Below are positions 54,966 through 64,000 of a stretch of 64,000 nt of DNA, piece by piece. How positions within the stretch are numbered: the first letter of the stretch is position 1; every line of letters begins with the position of its first letter. The notes below the pieces were generated by a model. That model was not told the DNA's origin. It did no database searches and saw nothing but the letters and a program-made list of their open reading frames with translations. Origin of the DNA: Vandiemenella viatica. Lineage: Eukaryota; Arthropoda; Insecta; Orthoptera; Morabidae. The DNA is taken from contig JARYHS010008074.1 in NCBI GenBank assembly GCA_031002005.1, positions 344,000,932-344,064,931 on the forward strand, read 5' to 3'. The position numbers and the translations under genes were made by a program.

Positions 54966-56120
54966 CAACACAACTGGTAACAATTACAATCACATATATA
55001 CCATTTGGAAGGACTGTAATATTTAGAGAGGCCTAAAAGCAGTTTTTACTACTTTTCGCATAACTTTTGAAGAGAAGAAGAGAATGACAACACAAGGCGC
55101 AGCATTAGATAAGATTAAAGTCTGGTATAAAGTCTGTTATACAGAGAAAACAGAGCTCTTCCTACTTGTACATTGGCCAGACAAAAGATACCGTGATAGT
55201 AATTTAAATGCATGTCACAACAGTAAAACCATCTGCTAAGTTGAGGATATCTGTGACCTCTTGGACGATAGCATAGCCAGACACTTATTTGAGGTAAATT
55301 TTGTAATAGAGAACTTAAGCAGTGAAACTGGAATAAAAGATGATTACCAAGAATCATTCATGAAAAAACGTGGGATATGGTGTGAAGAACGAACGAAGGG
55401 ACATGATTCTCGGGCTTGTATTCGTAAAGAAATTTAAAATATCCAGTTCAAGCTTCGAAAAAGAGGGAAAGCCGGAAAAGGATACACGCAGGAGGACGGA
55501 TCAAGAGTGAAAAAGATCTTTCGCTGACAAGAGATATGTCATTGGTTAGAAATGTGGAGGATCCTTCAAATTTAATTCTGATCACAGAATTGTAAGAGGT
55601 GCAATTAAAATCTCAGGAAAGAAAGAAGGGACGGTTCAAATCTAGAAAAAAAAATATCCAGACCGCCATTAATCCAAGAAGAGAGTTACAATCTAAATTC
55701 AGAAGAGATTTCATGCCTTGAAAGATGTCAGCTGAGATTTTATTCAATATTTAAAAAACCTTGTTATTGACATAAAACAGATTGCTGCCGAATCATAGTT
55801 TCGTAATAGGAAAGTTGAAAAGAGAATACAAGCATTAAAACTGAAAGAGGAAAAAAGTCAGGCAAGTGAATAAAAAGAACGAAATAGAATATGCTGCTCT
55901 CAGCGTACAAGCATTTTACCCAGATTTTCTTCAGAAGAAAGAGACTAAATACTAATCAGCCAGTTAAATTGTCAGGTATCCGATAGGAATTTTCCATTTC
56001 GGGGCAACCTGCAAGCTGAAAATCTAGTTGTTAAAAAATGCATGGAATGCAATAAGGAAGAAGAAAGTTATGAGGAAGAAAAAAATTGAAGGGAAAAATA
56101 GTGGAAGAATCTAAGGTTCT
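54966..56120. other. Unassigned A/G-rich sequence
   Basis: Purine-rich plus strand without long frames; the 80-codon minus frame at 55115-55357 is not recognisable. It could be a heavily decayed LINE or pseudogene, but no motif supports that. Confidence 0.3.
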
Positions 56121-56122
56121 TT

Positions 56123-56126
<4 letters not shown>

Positions 56127-56155
<29 letters not shown>
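56127..56155 (+). repeat. Homopolymer A run (29)
   Basis: 29 consecutive A on the plus strand, directly before the minus-strand tRNA-like element. A retroelement tail from the plus strand or a slippage tract. Confidence 0.8.
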
Positions 56156-56158
<3 letters not shown>

Positions 56159-56352
56159 TATTTGGCCACGTTAGCCACACAGCCATTTCAACTTGTGTAT
56201 TTCTCTTACAACGCAGACATTTATTCCACGTTCTGTAAGGATGACGCAAGACGAACACAACATTTAATTAAAACCACCCTCGGCCGGACTCGAATCGGTG
56301 ACCCCTGCAACGCGAAGCAAGCACGCTACCCCTACGCTGCCGGAGTCGGCGA
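56156..56352 (-). mobile_element. tRNA-Ala-like SINE (family B), minus strand
   Basis: The minus strand reads GGCAGCGTAGGGGTAGCGTGC (D arm / A box), then TTGCTTCGCGTTGCA with anticodon CGC, and the B box CGATTCGAGTCCGG. It resembles a tRNA-Ala(CGC) head. A ~130-base unrelated body follows. It is likely a SINE of the same tRNA origin as 59849-59921. Confidence 0.55.
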
Positions 56353-56399
56353 ATCTAAGTTATCAACGGAAATGAAAAAAGAACTACCAGATCGTCAAT

Positions 56400-56990
56400 A
56401 GTGACTGCAAGGCATTTGAAAACATGCAGTCAAAAGTACTAAAAATTGATTCGACTACATTACAGTGGTAGAGTAAAGTAGGAAACTTTATACTAAAAAT
56501 TTAATAATAAATTTTTTAATTTCCTGGAATGTTAGTACTTTCTTTTCATGTTATGACATTTTTAGTAAGCAGTAACTTTAATAGATAGTGTACTGAACAA
56601 CATATTAGCGCCAAACTTCTGACGTGTGACCTAACTCGGAAAAGAGAACAAAAAGGCTAAAAGAAATGCATATCATCACTACTTACTCGAGATGTAAGGA
56701 ATGGAAGCGCTTTTACTGTCAATGACGTACGGTTTAACTATTAAACTAGCCTGTGTATTCCGTTCACTGACAACAAAATCGAAGTCAGCATAAGGTTTAG
56801 CCGCGTTACTGACCCAAAGTGACATGGAACGCTTGCAGTCAGGTGTTTATTTCCTTAACGCGGCGACAGCGACATACGCATTAGCTTCCCTGTCGCAGTC
56901 ACGGCAGCTCGCCTTTGTTGCAAGAGAAAAAAAAAAAACGTTAGCTTCTGAATAAAAAATAAGACAAAAAGCAGGATACCGTCTCGCTAA
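56400..56990. other. Unassigned sequence
   Basis: AT-rich. A GC-richer patch at 56850-56920 has CGCGGCGACAGCGACA-type text. No gene was seen. Confidence 0.3.
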
Positions 56991-56994
56991 TTGT

Positions 56995-57290
56995 TGATTC
57001 CGTAATGGCACAATCTCAGTTAAATATCGACTCTAATGTCAATGGTCGGAGCTGCCACCTTTTGAATCCGTGAACATTTGGCAATTGCGTGAAGTGGTTT
57101 AACTGTTTGTGATGAAATGTTGTCTGCAGCCGGCTTTCACACGGATTGCCTGATAATGCGGCATTACAGTATTTGTTTATGACTGCCTCTGTATTTATCT
57201 GCGCTCTCATCTCCATTTCGGCTATTTTCCTCCGCAGTCTGCTCCTGAAACTGTTCTGGGACTCAATGCGTTCTGTTTATCACGAAGCGG
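56995..57290 (-). other. Balanced-composition unique block with an open minus-strand frame
   Basis: A minus-strand frame runs without a stop from about 57278 to 57016 and reads ...SFRSRLRRKIAEMEMRAQ and on to LRPLTLESIFN. The first Met is at 57216. It has no recognisable domain, and no splice pair was confirmed. It could be a lineage-specific exon or conserved non-coding sequence. Confidence 0.25.
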
Positions 57291-57299
57291 TAGGTTAGC

Positions 57300-58055
57300 T
57301 TCCATTTGCTCTAGAGTATTAAATAATTTATCCTAATACCAGGATATTTTGTATCCCTTATCATCCAAGTGATTTTTAATATGTTTTGTAAAATTTACTG
57401 ACCGAAACACAAAAGGAAAACGTAATTAACAGTTTGCTGGTGAATGTAACAGTTTTCATCTTTAACTAAGACACGATTAATGTTAAAGCCACAATGTGGA
57501 TCTTATCACTTATCATACATATGAATTTATTTATCAAGCAATTAATTACTATAACTGAGTTTGTAGCTCGCTAAGTCTCAGAATTTACTTTCCTGTTGAT
57601 CGTTACCAAATTAAGGCAATGTCTATATCATTTTTCAGATGGATAGTCAAGTTCCACGTCTGATTTCTCGCGCTACATGCTCTTCTGATGCGGATACAAA
57701 ACGATGCCATAGCATTCACATAGCGAACGTTCTAGAGCCTATCGTTCTTTCGTTGTATTCCTTTAAACAGGCGGTCTACTAAACGAAATGTGTCGTTTTA
57801 TTTTCCTAATGTTCCAGAGATTTATTCTATTTCATATCATATCGTTACCAAAGTAACGCCCAGAAAAATGATTGAACTTGCGATTTAGACTTTGGACGTG
57901 TGACTGAAATAAATGTTAATAACCTACCGGATTGGTGCGACAGATCTATTTTAGCACACGCCTTTTCTCGCTAGCTTTAAAATAGCAGAGGATAGGGATA
58001 CCGTAAAGTGATATAATAAATGTATAGCTATATAAATATACGTTATCCTTTTTTT
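57300..58055. other. Unassigned sequence
   Basis: Nothing recognised. Confidence 0.35.
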
Positions 58056-58059
58056 TATT

Positions 58060-58265
58060 ATTAACTGCGAGATCTTTAGAGACATGAAAGGGCAAGGAAT
58101 TGGAAGGAATTCGGCCATGGCCTTTTGAAGGAAGCATCCCGGCATTTGCCTGGATTGATTTGGAAACCATAGAAAACCCAAATCTGGATACCCGGATGTG
58201 GATTCGAACCGGCGTCCTCCCAAATGAGAGGCCAGAACGCTAACCGTTACACCACCACGCTCGGT
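58060..58265 (-). mobile_element. tRNA-derived SINE (family A), complete head, variant tail
   Basis: Minus strand: head from ACCGAGCGTGGTGGTGTAAC with a clear A box, B box GGTTCGAATCC, body with CAAATCAATCCAGGCAAATG and CTTCAAAAGGCCATGGCC, and the tail CTCTAAAGATCTCGCAG. The tail differs from the CGTCGACGAGGCG copies and matches the fragment at 27062, which supports two subfamilies. Confidence 0.8.
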
Positions 58266-58269
58266 ATAT

Positions 58270-58500
58270 ATACGTTATCCGTACTAGTGGTTTATATATA
58301 AACCATCAACCCCCAGATTTTTCATACATTGTAAAATGGCTAATTGGGTAATGGTGGCAATGTAACTGCCTTTAGCCAATGAAAATGAAATAGGATAGGA
58401 AAATAACCTATCACCACAGATGAAGGCGGGAGGGCCAGACGAACACACGCACATACACAGAAACAAACACGACCACACTTAACAATATTTCAGTCAATAA
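58270..58500. other. Unassigned sequence
   Basis: It includes a short palindrome GTGGTTTATATATAAACCA near 58287. Nothing else recognised. Confidence 0.35.
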
Positions 58501-58504
58501 CCTT

Positions 58505-59279
58505 AGGAAGCGAGACATGAGTCAAGGGGATAGAGCACACCGTTCAGAGCACGACACTCCAGTAGACGGCTCCTAGATGCTCCCACAACGATATCGTCAA
58601 TTAAGGTTTTCATTGGGCACGAGATTATCGTTGACTGGACCGAGGGTCGATAGAAACTTGTCGGATGAATCACGCTTTTACTACACCAGGTCGATGGTCG
58701 TGTCAGAAGAGGCCGTCTTGCAGGCAAACGGCTGCTCGCAACATGCACCACCCCAAGGGCGAGGGCAGATGGGGACAATATTGTGCTGTGGGGGACGTTC
58801 ACCTGGGCTTCCATGAGACCTGTGGTAGTGATCCAAGGGACCACAACAGCTATGGACTAAGTGAAAGTTATTGTGGACCACCTGCATCCTTTCATGCTTC
58901 ATGTCTTCCACGACAACGATGGCATCTTCTAGCAGGATAAATGTCCGTGTCACGAGGCCAGAATCGTGATTCAGTGATTTGAAGCTCACGATAGTGAACT
59001 GACGTTGGTGTCTTGCCCAACAATTTTGCCCAATCTTAGCACGATAGAACACATCTGGGACGCTATCGGGCGCTGGTTCCTCGAACAAAAACTACCGGCC
59101 TATAATTTATGGGAATTGCGTGACCTGTGCGTGGACATCTGGTGCCAGATTCCATCGGCATTTGAAACCCACCAAGGACTTTTTGAATTCATACCACGCA
59201 GAATCGCTGCTGTATTGCGTTCGAAAGGTGGACCAACACGCTGTTAAGCAGGTGGTCAAAATGTTTTGGTTCACCAGTG
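58505..59279 (+). mobile_element. Tc1-like transposon (second family), 5' truncated
   Basis: The right end reads GGTGGTCAAAATGTTTTGG and TTCACCAGTG followed by TA (59280-59281). This is a typical Tc1-like terminal repeat. The matching left terminus is absent, and the sequence starts inside the transposase gene near 58.5 kb. The family differs from the 52.5-kb element in termini and protein. Confidence 0.75.
58640..59247 (+). pseudogene. Tc1-type transposase catalytic domain, frameshifted
   Basis: Pieces of the DD34E-type core occur in order. LSDESRF (first Asp) is near 58655. GDNIVLWG-like text follows. LHVFHDNDGIF and then QDKCPCHEA (second Asp) lie at about 58900-58965, with a TAG between F and Q. 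LSTIEHIWD (third, Glu) sits near 59040-59065, then IPRRIAAVLRSKGGPTRC to the stop at 59247. The last 80 codons (59005-59247) are open. Several stops and shifts break the rest, so no active enzyme is made. Confidence 0.75.
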
Positions 59280-59284
59280 TATAT

Positions 59285-59640
59285 CTGTTTGAACCGTCAT
59301 GAGCAATCATCCGATTTGTAGCAGCGTACACACAGCACATGCACGTGGACTTACTCTATGATTTCATTGACATCTATCTAATCTGAAGGAAGAACTGAAA
59401 GAAATAACTCATTTGATTACACATCGACTGGTTTTGGTAACCTTAGCTAAAAATTTATCTAGGTTTACAGAACAAAAATGAGAAAATAACGAATTTTTCG
59501 TAGTAAACGCGACAGTCGGATGATAAAAAAGCGAAATTTGAAAGTTGACTCCACTTGAAACGTACACAAACAGTGATCAGGAAGTTACGAAGTAGAATCG
59601 GTTGCTTAGGGATTTCAGTATCCGTTTGTTTAGGTATTTA
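59285..59640. other. Unassigned sequence
   Basis: Nothing recognised. Confidence 0.35.
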
Positions 59641-59644
59641 TTTA

Positions 59645-59845
59645 ACTGATTGGTCTGGTAACTCAGCAGTTAAGACATTAGCCTCAAAGTCCTAGGTTAA
59701 AATCCGGGTGAGGCCATAATTTTTTATGGATTTTGTTCATTTAACGAAGCTCCGTGGTTCGGATTACACGTTAAACTGTAGGCCCAGTCACGATAGAGGT
59801 AGAATGAGCGACGACTTGAAACTCTTTCCAGTAGGTCATATGTCG
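59645..59845 (+). mobile_element. tRNA-like SINE (family C), degraded head
   Basis: GGTCTGGTAACTCAGCAGTTAAG is A-box-like, followed about 30 bases later by a weak B box GGTTAAAATCC and the acceptor-like GTGAGGCCAT. The body continues GGTTCGGATTACACGTTAAAC to about 59845, where the family B head begins. Assignment rests on promoter-box spacing only. Confidence 0.45.
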
Positions 59846-59848
59846 CCG

Positions 59849-59921
59849 GCCTCGGTAGCGTAGGGGCTAGAATGCTGGCTCCGCGTGCCGAAGGTCGCCG
59901 GTTCGAATCCGGCCGCAGGCA
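59849..59921 (+). pseudogene. tRNA-Ala(CGC)-like sequence, probable SINE head (family B)
   Basis: The 73 bases fold like a tRNA. The acceptor arms GCCTCGG / CGCAGGC pair imperfectly. The D arm is GCGT...ATGC, the anticodon arm has loop TCCGCGT (anticodon CGC), and the T arm GCCGG-TTCGAAT-CCGGC is perfect. The continuing text ATGGATGTTAAGTGTTG and TGAATGCCCTGTCCG looks like a SINE body, to about 60090. Acceptor mismatches argue against a working tRNA. Confidence 0.55.
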
Positions 59922-60099
59922 TGGATGTTAAGTGTTGTGTATCTGTCTGAATGCCCTGTCCGTCCTGTGGTGTCACAAGATACAATATATAAACACTGGA
60001 TGACGACTGATTCACTGGAAGCTATAATAATCTCATTGAGCTGGCTGTATGACCTCAGCTGCCGAAAGCCATTAAAACAAAGAAGGTTTTAAGTCGAGA

Positions 60100-60415
60100 A
60101 GAGGTTACTATGTTTCTTTATCTAATTGCCACAGCGACGGATAATTTAACACGATGATAATGATAGTCTATGGAAGTATACGCTTTCTATCAGCTATCTA
60201 TGTTAAACGTATTCCGGAGATGAACAATTTCATTAAAATTGCCGAATAGAAGGTGGTAAGATCAGTTGTTATTTTTAACCAGTGCCGTGAATAAATACTA
60301 GATCAGCAGGGAGAAACTGGCTGGTGACAACGCAGCAGTTTCTCTCGTGCAGAGGGCTGTACGGAGTTCACGTTCCCAGCATCAGGAAAGGGTTTTAAGT
60401 TCAAAGAGGCGCCAG
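60100..60415. other. Unassigned sequence
   Basis: Nothing recognised between the SINE body and the GC-rich block. Confidence 0.35.
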
Positions 60416-60419
60416 GAGC

Positions 60420-60955
60420 ACCACGCGGGTCTTAATCGCGTTAGACATCCATCAACTAATTATTAGTTAATTCCCGTTCATCAAATTTTCCTTTGTATAT
60501 ATATATGTATATCACACAAGGCCGTTGAGGGAGGAAAAGAAGGGAATAAAAAAAAAGAGCGTTCAGTCATCGTTACAAAATAGAACGGCGACCCTTTTAA
60601 AACGTCATTTCAAATTTGGCCGAGGTAAAGGTGAAAAAAAGACCTGGCGGGGTGGCGAGGAGGGACTGCGTGTAATCCGGCTGTACAGAGAGGGCGCCGC
60701 GCTAATCCGGCAGCAGAAAATAAACGCGATTACCGAGGCGCGTGCCTGCGTGATTAGAGTCGTTCTTATCTGCGGCGGCCACTTCATAAAATAGAGTGCC
60801 GCCCTGAATCATTGATTCGTCACGTCAGTGGGCGGCTGCCTGTCCACGGCTCCACCACGTCGTGCCGCGCCGCCTGCACAAGGAACGACTGACTCGCGCT
60901 GCGCGTGGGTGGCCAGCCGGCAAGTAGCCCCACAGAGTTATCACTCCTGTGGTGG
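60420..60955. promoter_or_regulatory. GC-rich block with clustered TAATCC/GATTA sites, candidate enhancer
   Basis: TAATCCGGC occurs twice, 30 bp apart (60673 and 60703), in the same orientation. GATTA cores lie at about 60728 and 60752, TAATCG at 60433, and the palindrome CTAATTATTAG at 60456-60466. TAATCC is the Otx/Bicoid/Pitx-type homeodomain site and TAATTA the Antennapedia-type core. The block is unique in the window and ends in a CpG-rich stretch. The 89-codon frame at 60525-60794 has no family signature. Function is inferred. Confidence 0.4.
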
Positions 60956-60959
60956 GTGA

Positions 60960-62185
60960 CTGCATCTAAACCTTTCCACTAACATTTAAATTCATTAAAC
61001 AGACGAGTCACGTTCAAATTTCTTAAAGAATTTCTTTATTCTGAAAGCTTCCACAGAAATCTTGTTTATATATAATCAATTAATAAATAGAGTTAGAGAT
61101 CTCTTCTCAGGTTCTTATTTAATATTGTCGCCGATATATAACCTAGAATAGCTAATGTAACTTTTTTAACAATTTCATAATTCAGACTACAGCTTATTAT
61201 GATACATTAATGCCATTTACTGGTAAGTTTTTCCCACATACTAATTATAAATGTCATATTTACGAGCTTCACTTATTTGTTCCGTGTGCTAATAGAATTA
61301 CACTATCGCATCTATGTTAGTAATGGCATTTTTTTTACTGCTTTTGCAATGATAATTTTGTTGCTTACTGAATTATTTAACCAGAATTTTGTATTCATTC
61401 AATTTTCATATTGCACTGACCAAGATCAAGACAATTAAGCAACTGACACATCGCTTAGTCAGGAAGCTTTTGTCACTGTTCATCACTGTACAATAAGGTA
61501 TAATCTTATGAAAACTATACATTTCCTAATTTTGAGATTGTGGACATGCGAGCGTGCAAAGTTAATTATTGACAGGAGGCTATGGCTAAAGCAGAAGCAG
61601 CACATTTGTCATCAAGTTAAAGTTATCGAGCAAAAGAAAGATTGCAAGATGGGGCCTCGTCACTGTCCAGCCAATATGAGAAGAGAGAGGGTTCATTGAC
61701 GAAAACTCTTGTATCAGCTAGCTCTCTAATTTCAATTCGGAGACAATCTCAACTTGAAATAGTCCCTGAGGATAATCGCATTGAAGCAATTTGGAATCGA
61801 AGGCAAAAGCTATCAGCTAAGCTCTAGTGGGTGGAAGGGATTGGATCTTGATACGGATCCAGTTAGTGTTGGAGAGATTTCAGCGAGTCATAGTAGTTTG
61901 TCATGTTTGGAATAGTAGATGAAATACGAAGCACAGAATACGACCGCCGAAAAGTCTTGCTATACAAACGTTCTCACTCGACTAGTTTCCCGAGAAAATT
62001 TCATCTACATACAACGCCGAGAAAGCCTCCAGTCTTGTATAGTAACATAGTAGCTTTCGAAAGGATGTAATTAACTCTTCAATAAGTACAGAAGGAGATA
62101 ACGCTGCTAGAAGGTGGAAGAAAGGGTAGATACAGGAGCCATAGCACACTGCTATACACTACGAATACATACGTACATATACCGT
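60960..62185. other. Unassigned sequence
   Basis: Short frames at 61508-61699 and 61642-61827 are not recognised. Confidence 0.35.
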
Positions 62186-62189
62186 ATTC

Positions 62190-64000
62190 CAGCGGTTCCC
62201 AACCTTTATTGGTACACGATCCACTTTTAAGTAATAATAAATTTTCGCGACCCACCTAATGAGAGAGTCTATCTAATATCAGACTGGGAACTGTTGTATT
62301 ACCTCGATACGCTATCGACTATCCTATACTACGAAAAGGCAAATTTTAGTAGGAAAGGATATACTATCAACAAAAGCAAGAATTGATAATACATACAGCC
62401 ACAAACATATTATAGACTGGGAGGCGGCTGCACGGACCATCACTTCATCAAGTTGACTGCTGGAATTCCAGAATTAGAAGTAACTCTATCAGCATATTAA
62501 AATGAGACCGGTCTGACAAGTCGGGTTTTGGTGGAAACAACCTACAGACCCGATTTTAGTGGTTGATTGGTAGGTTTATGATTGTGTTTTACTGCACCCA
62601 AATGTATGAAAATATGGAAGACTGGGAGCAGGAAAACACAATGGTTAACTTACCAGTCAACCACTAAAATGGGAATTGTAGGTGTTTTCGACCAAGATAT
62701 GAACTGGAACATCAGTAGCATCTTAATTTGCAAATCGAGTTTTAACTAATTCTGGAATTTCAGCCGTTCGAAGAGGTGATGCTTTGTTCAGTCGCCTCCC
62801 GCTTTATTACAAATATAATGAAAAATACGTTTAATTATTATAAAAACGCAAATTTAAAATCGGTGATATTTCTGGCACAGATGTTTACTGATGAGGGCAT
62901 CGATATCAGGATTAACACTGGCTAATTTTAACCTTAAGCCACTTTCCACACATAGTTTCAAAAACAATAAACTAGAGAAAGTCGTTGAAACAAGTAAATT
63001 ATGTCGTGTTGAACGGCATCAAGAACTTCACAGCTAATTTAGAGATTTCTGGATACTCTTCTGCTCGTACATTCATCCAGAAGGAAATTAAGGATTTTTC
63101 CTTCAAAATTATTTCTATTACCGTGTTTTCTTCAGCTGTTGAGAGTTTTTGGTCTGTCAAATGTTCCTCTTCAAACGGATTTCTTAACCAAAAGTAACCA
63201 TCGTCAGTTTTTGGAAAGTAGCTCTTAATACATTTATTAGTAAACGAATAGAACACATTTCACTTTTTAATACATAAAAACGTTTAAAATACTTACAGGT
63301 ACTATAAAAAAAAAAAGAAATACAATTTGAAAATAAATGAGGCCTACAACTTACTTATAATATACTGAAAAAAATTACCTGAGGCTTCAAGGTGCTATTT
63401 GATGACATTTACAGTTTCCTTGTTAACTTTTATTTCGTTTGATTCGAGGAAGTCATGCAAGACAGGAAATGCATCAAAACTATTTTCTTCTAATTTGCAG
63501 TTTTCGAGTTTTTTAATCATTACATGTACTTTGTCCTGGACGCAAAAGCTTTGGATATCCTTTCCTTGGCACTGTCAGGTTCATTACATTGAGTTCATTG
63601 AAAATATCAACCAAATGGCTAAGACGTTTTAGTCAGTTCTCATCACAAACACATTCAATAAAGAATCTTATGGACTTATGGTCACTATCGTGCTCTAATA
63701 AAAACATAAATAATTCGTCACGAAGTTCAAGTAATCTCGAAACTACTTTACATCTCGACAGTCATGGAACTTCACAGAGAAGGAGAAGTTGTTTGTGTTC
63801 ACTGCCCATTTCGTCACACAACACTTCAACCCATCTTGAATTTTTAGGCCGTACTTTGATAAAGTTGACAATTTTCATAGCATAATCCAGAATTTTCTTT
63901 AGGCACTCATCCAAACCTTTTACTGTCAGATCCTCTCGATGAAGGCAGCAATGATGCGATTGCACCAAAAGGGCCACTGACTTAACATTGGCAACTAAAC
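62190..64000 (-). mobile_element. hAT transposon (ZBED/SCAND3-like), partial, runs off the window
   Basis: CAGCGGTTCCCAACC at 62190 is a typical hAT terminal sequence (CAGNGGTTCnCAA type). Transposase pieces lie on the minus strand from 64000 down to 62999, so the plus-strand left end is the element's 3' end. The other terminus and the 8-bp target duplication lie beyond 64000 or cannot be judged. Confidence 0.75.
62999..63977 (-). pseudogene. hAT transposase, C-terminal half, broken
   Basis: From the window edge inward, the minus strand encodes SHHCCLHREDL, VNFIKVRPKNSRWVEVLCDEMGSEHKQLLLL (63762-63977), then broken frames with RDELFMFLLEHD and LVDIFNELNVMNL. Further on come QDKVHVMIKKLENC and then KTDDGYFWLRNPFEEE and EYPEISKLAVKFLMPF (62999-63256). 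These are hallmarks of ZBED/SCAND3-type hAT proteins in correct order, including the start of the C-terminal dimerisation region. The frame stops right after LMPFNTT at TAA, where family members normally continue with a Tyr-containing YLCE-type motif, so a Tyr codon probably mutated to TAA. The dimerisation tip is therefore lost. Confidence 0.75.

Noticed and set aside
57016..57278. Upstream exon of the CHTF18-like gene
   Set aside because: The sequence lacks AAA+ or clamp-loader motifs and ends in its own stop codon rather than in a splice donor.
59849..59921. Functional tRNA-Ala gene
   Set aside because: The acceptor stem has mismatches and SINE-like sequence continues directly after it, so a SINE head is more likely.

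Overview
The window looks like a gene-poor, repeat-rich stretch of a large insect genome, most likely an orthopteran (locust or grasshopper type). The reasons are AT-rich non-coding sequence, very long introns, many tRNA-derived SINE copies, and worn RTE, CR1, Tc1, PIF/Harbinger and hAT elements. The organism call is an inference. No prokaryotic gene organisation, rRNA, CRISPR array or intact transposase or reverse transcriptase gene is present.

Only one host gene could be recognised. Two short minus-strand exons at 21209-21266 and 7035-7135 join in frame across an intron of about 14 kb. They encode the C-terminal tail of a CTF18/CHTF18-like clamp-loader subunit (DFFGR, then VWFHFKEGFSNAVRR near the stop codon). 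Earlier exons must lie at higher coordinates; none was recognised in 21.3-64 kb.

Layout. 1-7 kb: mostly featureless AT-rich DNA plus a SINE. 7-21 kb: the CHTF18 intron, holding an internally deleted PIF/Harbinger element with intact TIRs (8.2-9.3 kb), a CR1-type 3' fragment (10.7-11.2 kb), a palindromic MITE (13.96-14.17 kb), a full-length but broken RTE-type LINE with an 11-bp target duplication (14.9-18.2 kb), a GC-richer unique block (19.3-20 kb) and a perfect 167-bp tandem dimer (20.2-20.55 kb). 21-38 kb: diverged tandem repeats, GC-rich unique blocks, SINEs, a foldback at 28.9 kb, a second RTE copy carrying a nested SINE, and a third RTE fragment. 38.9-41.5 kb: a satellite array of ~167-bp monomers with a recent 501-bp trimer duplication. 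42-54 kb: a CR1-type LINE, a cluster of RUNX-like palindromes, a 0.6-kb inverted-repeat element, GC-rich blocks and a Tc1-like element. 54-64 kb: SINEs of several tRNA types, a second Tc1-like remnant, a candidate regulatory block, and a hAT transposon that runs off the right edge.

The most interesting signal is an RNA-like motif shared by three otherwise unrelated repeats, at 20.2, 28.9 and 46.4 kb. It reads CTGANGA, then a spacer that forms a hairpin in two of the three, then GAAAC and a short self-complementary stretch ending in TA, with flanking arms that pair to varying extents. This resembles the short-stem-III hammerhead ribozymes of Penelope-like elements and retrozymes. It occurs in a tandem dimer and in two inverted-repeat elements, one of which is bracketed by a 12-bp direct repeat. 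The core departs from the textbook hammerhead by one extra base before stem II, so activity is a hypothesis.
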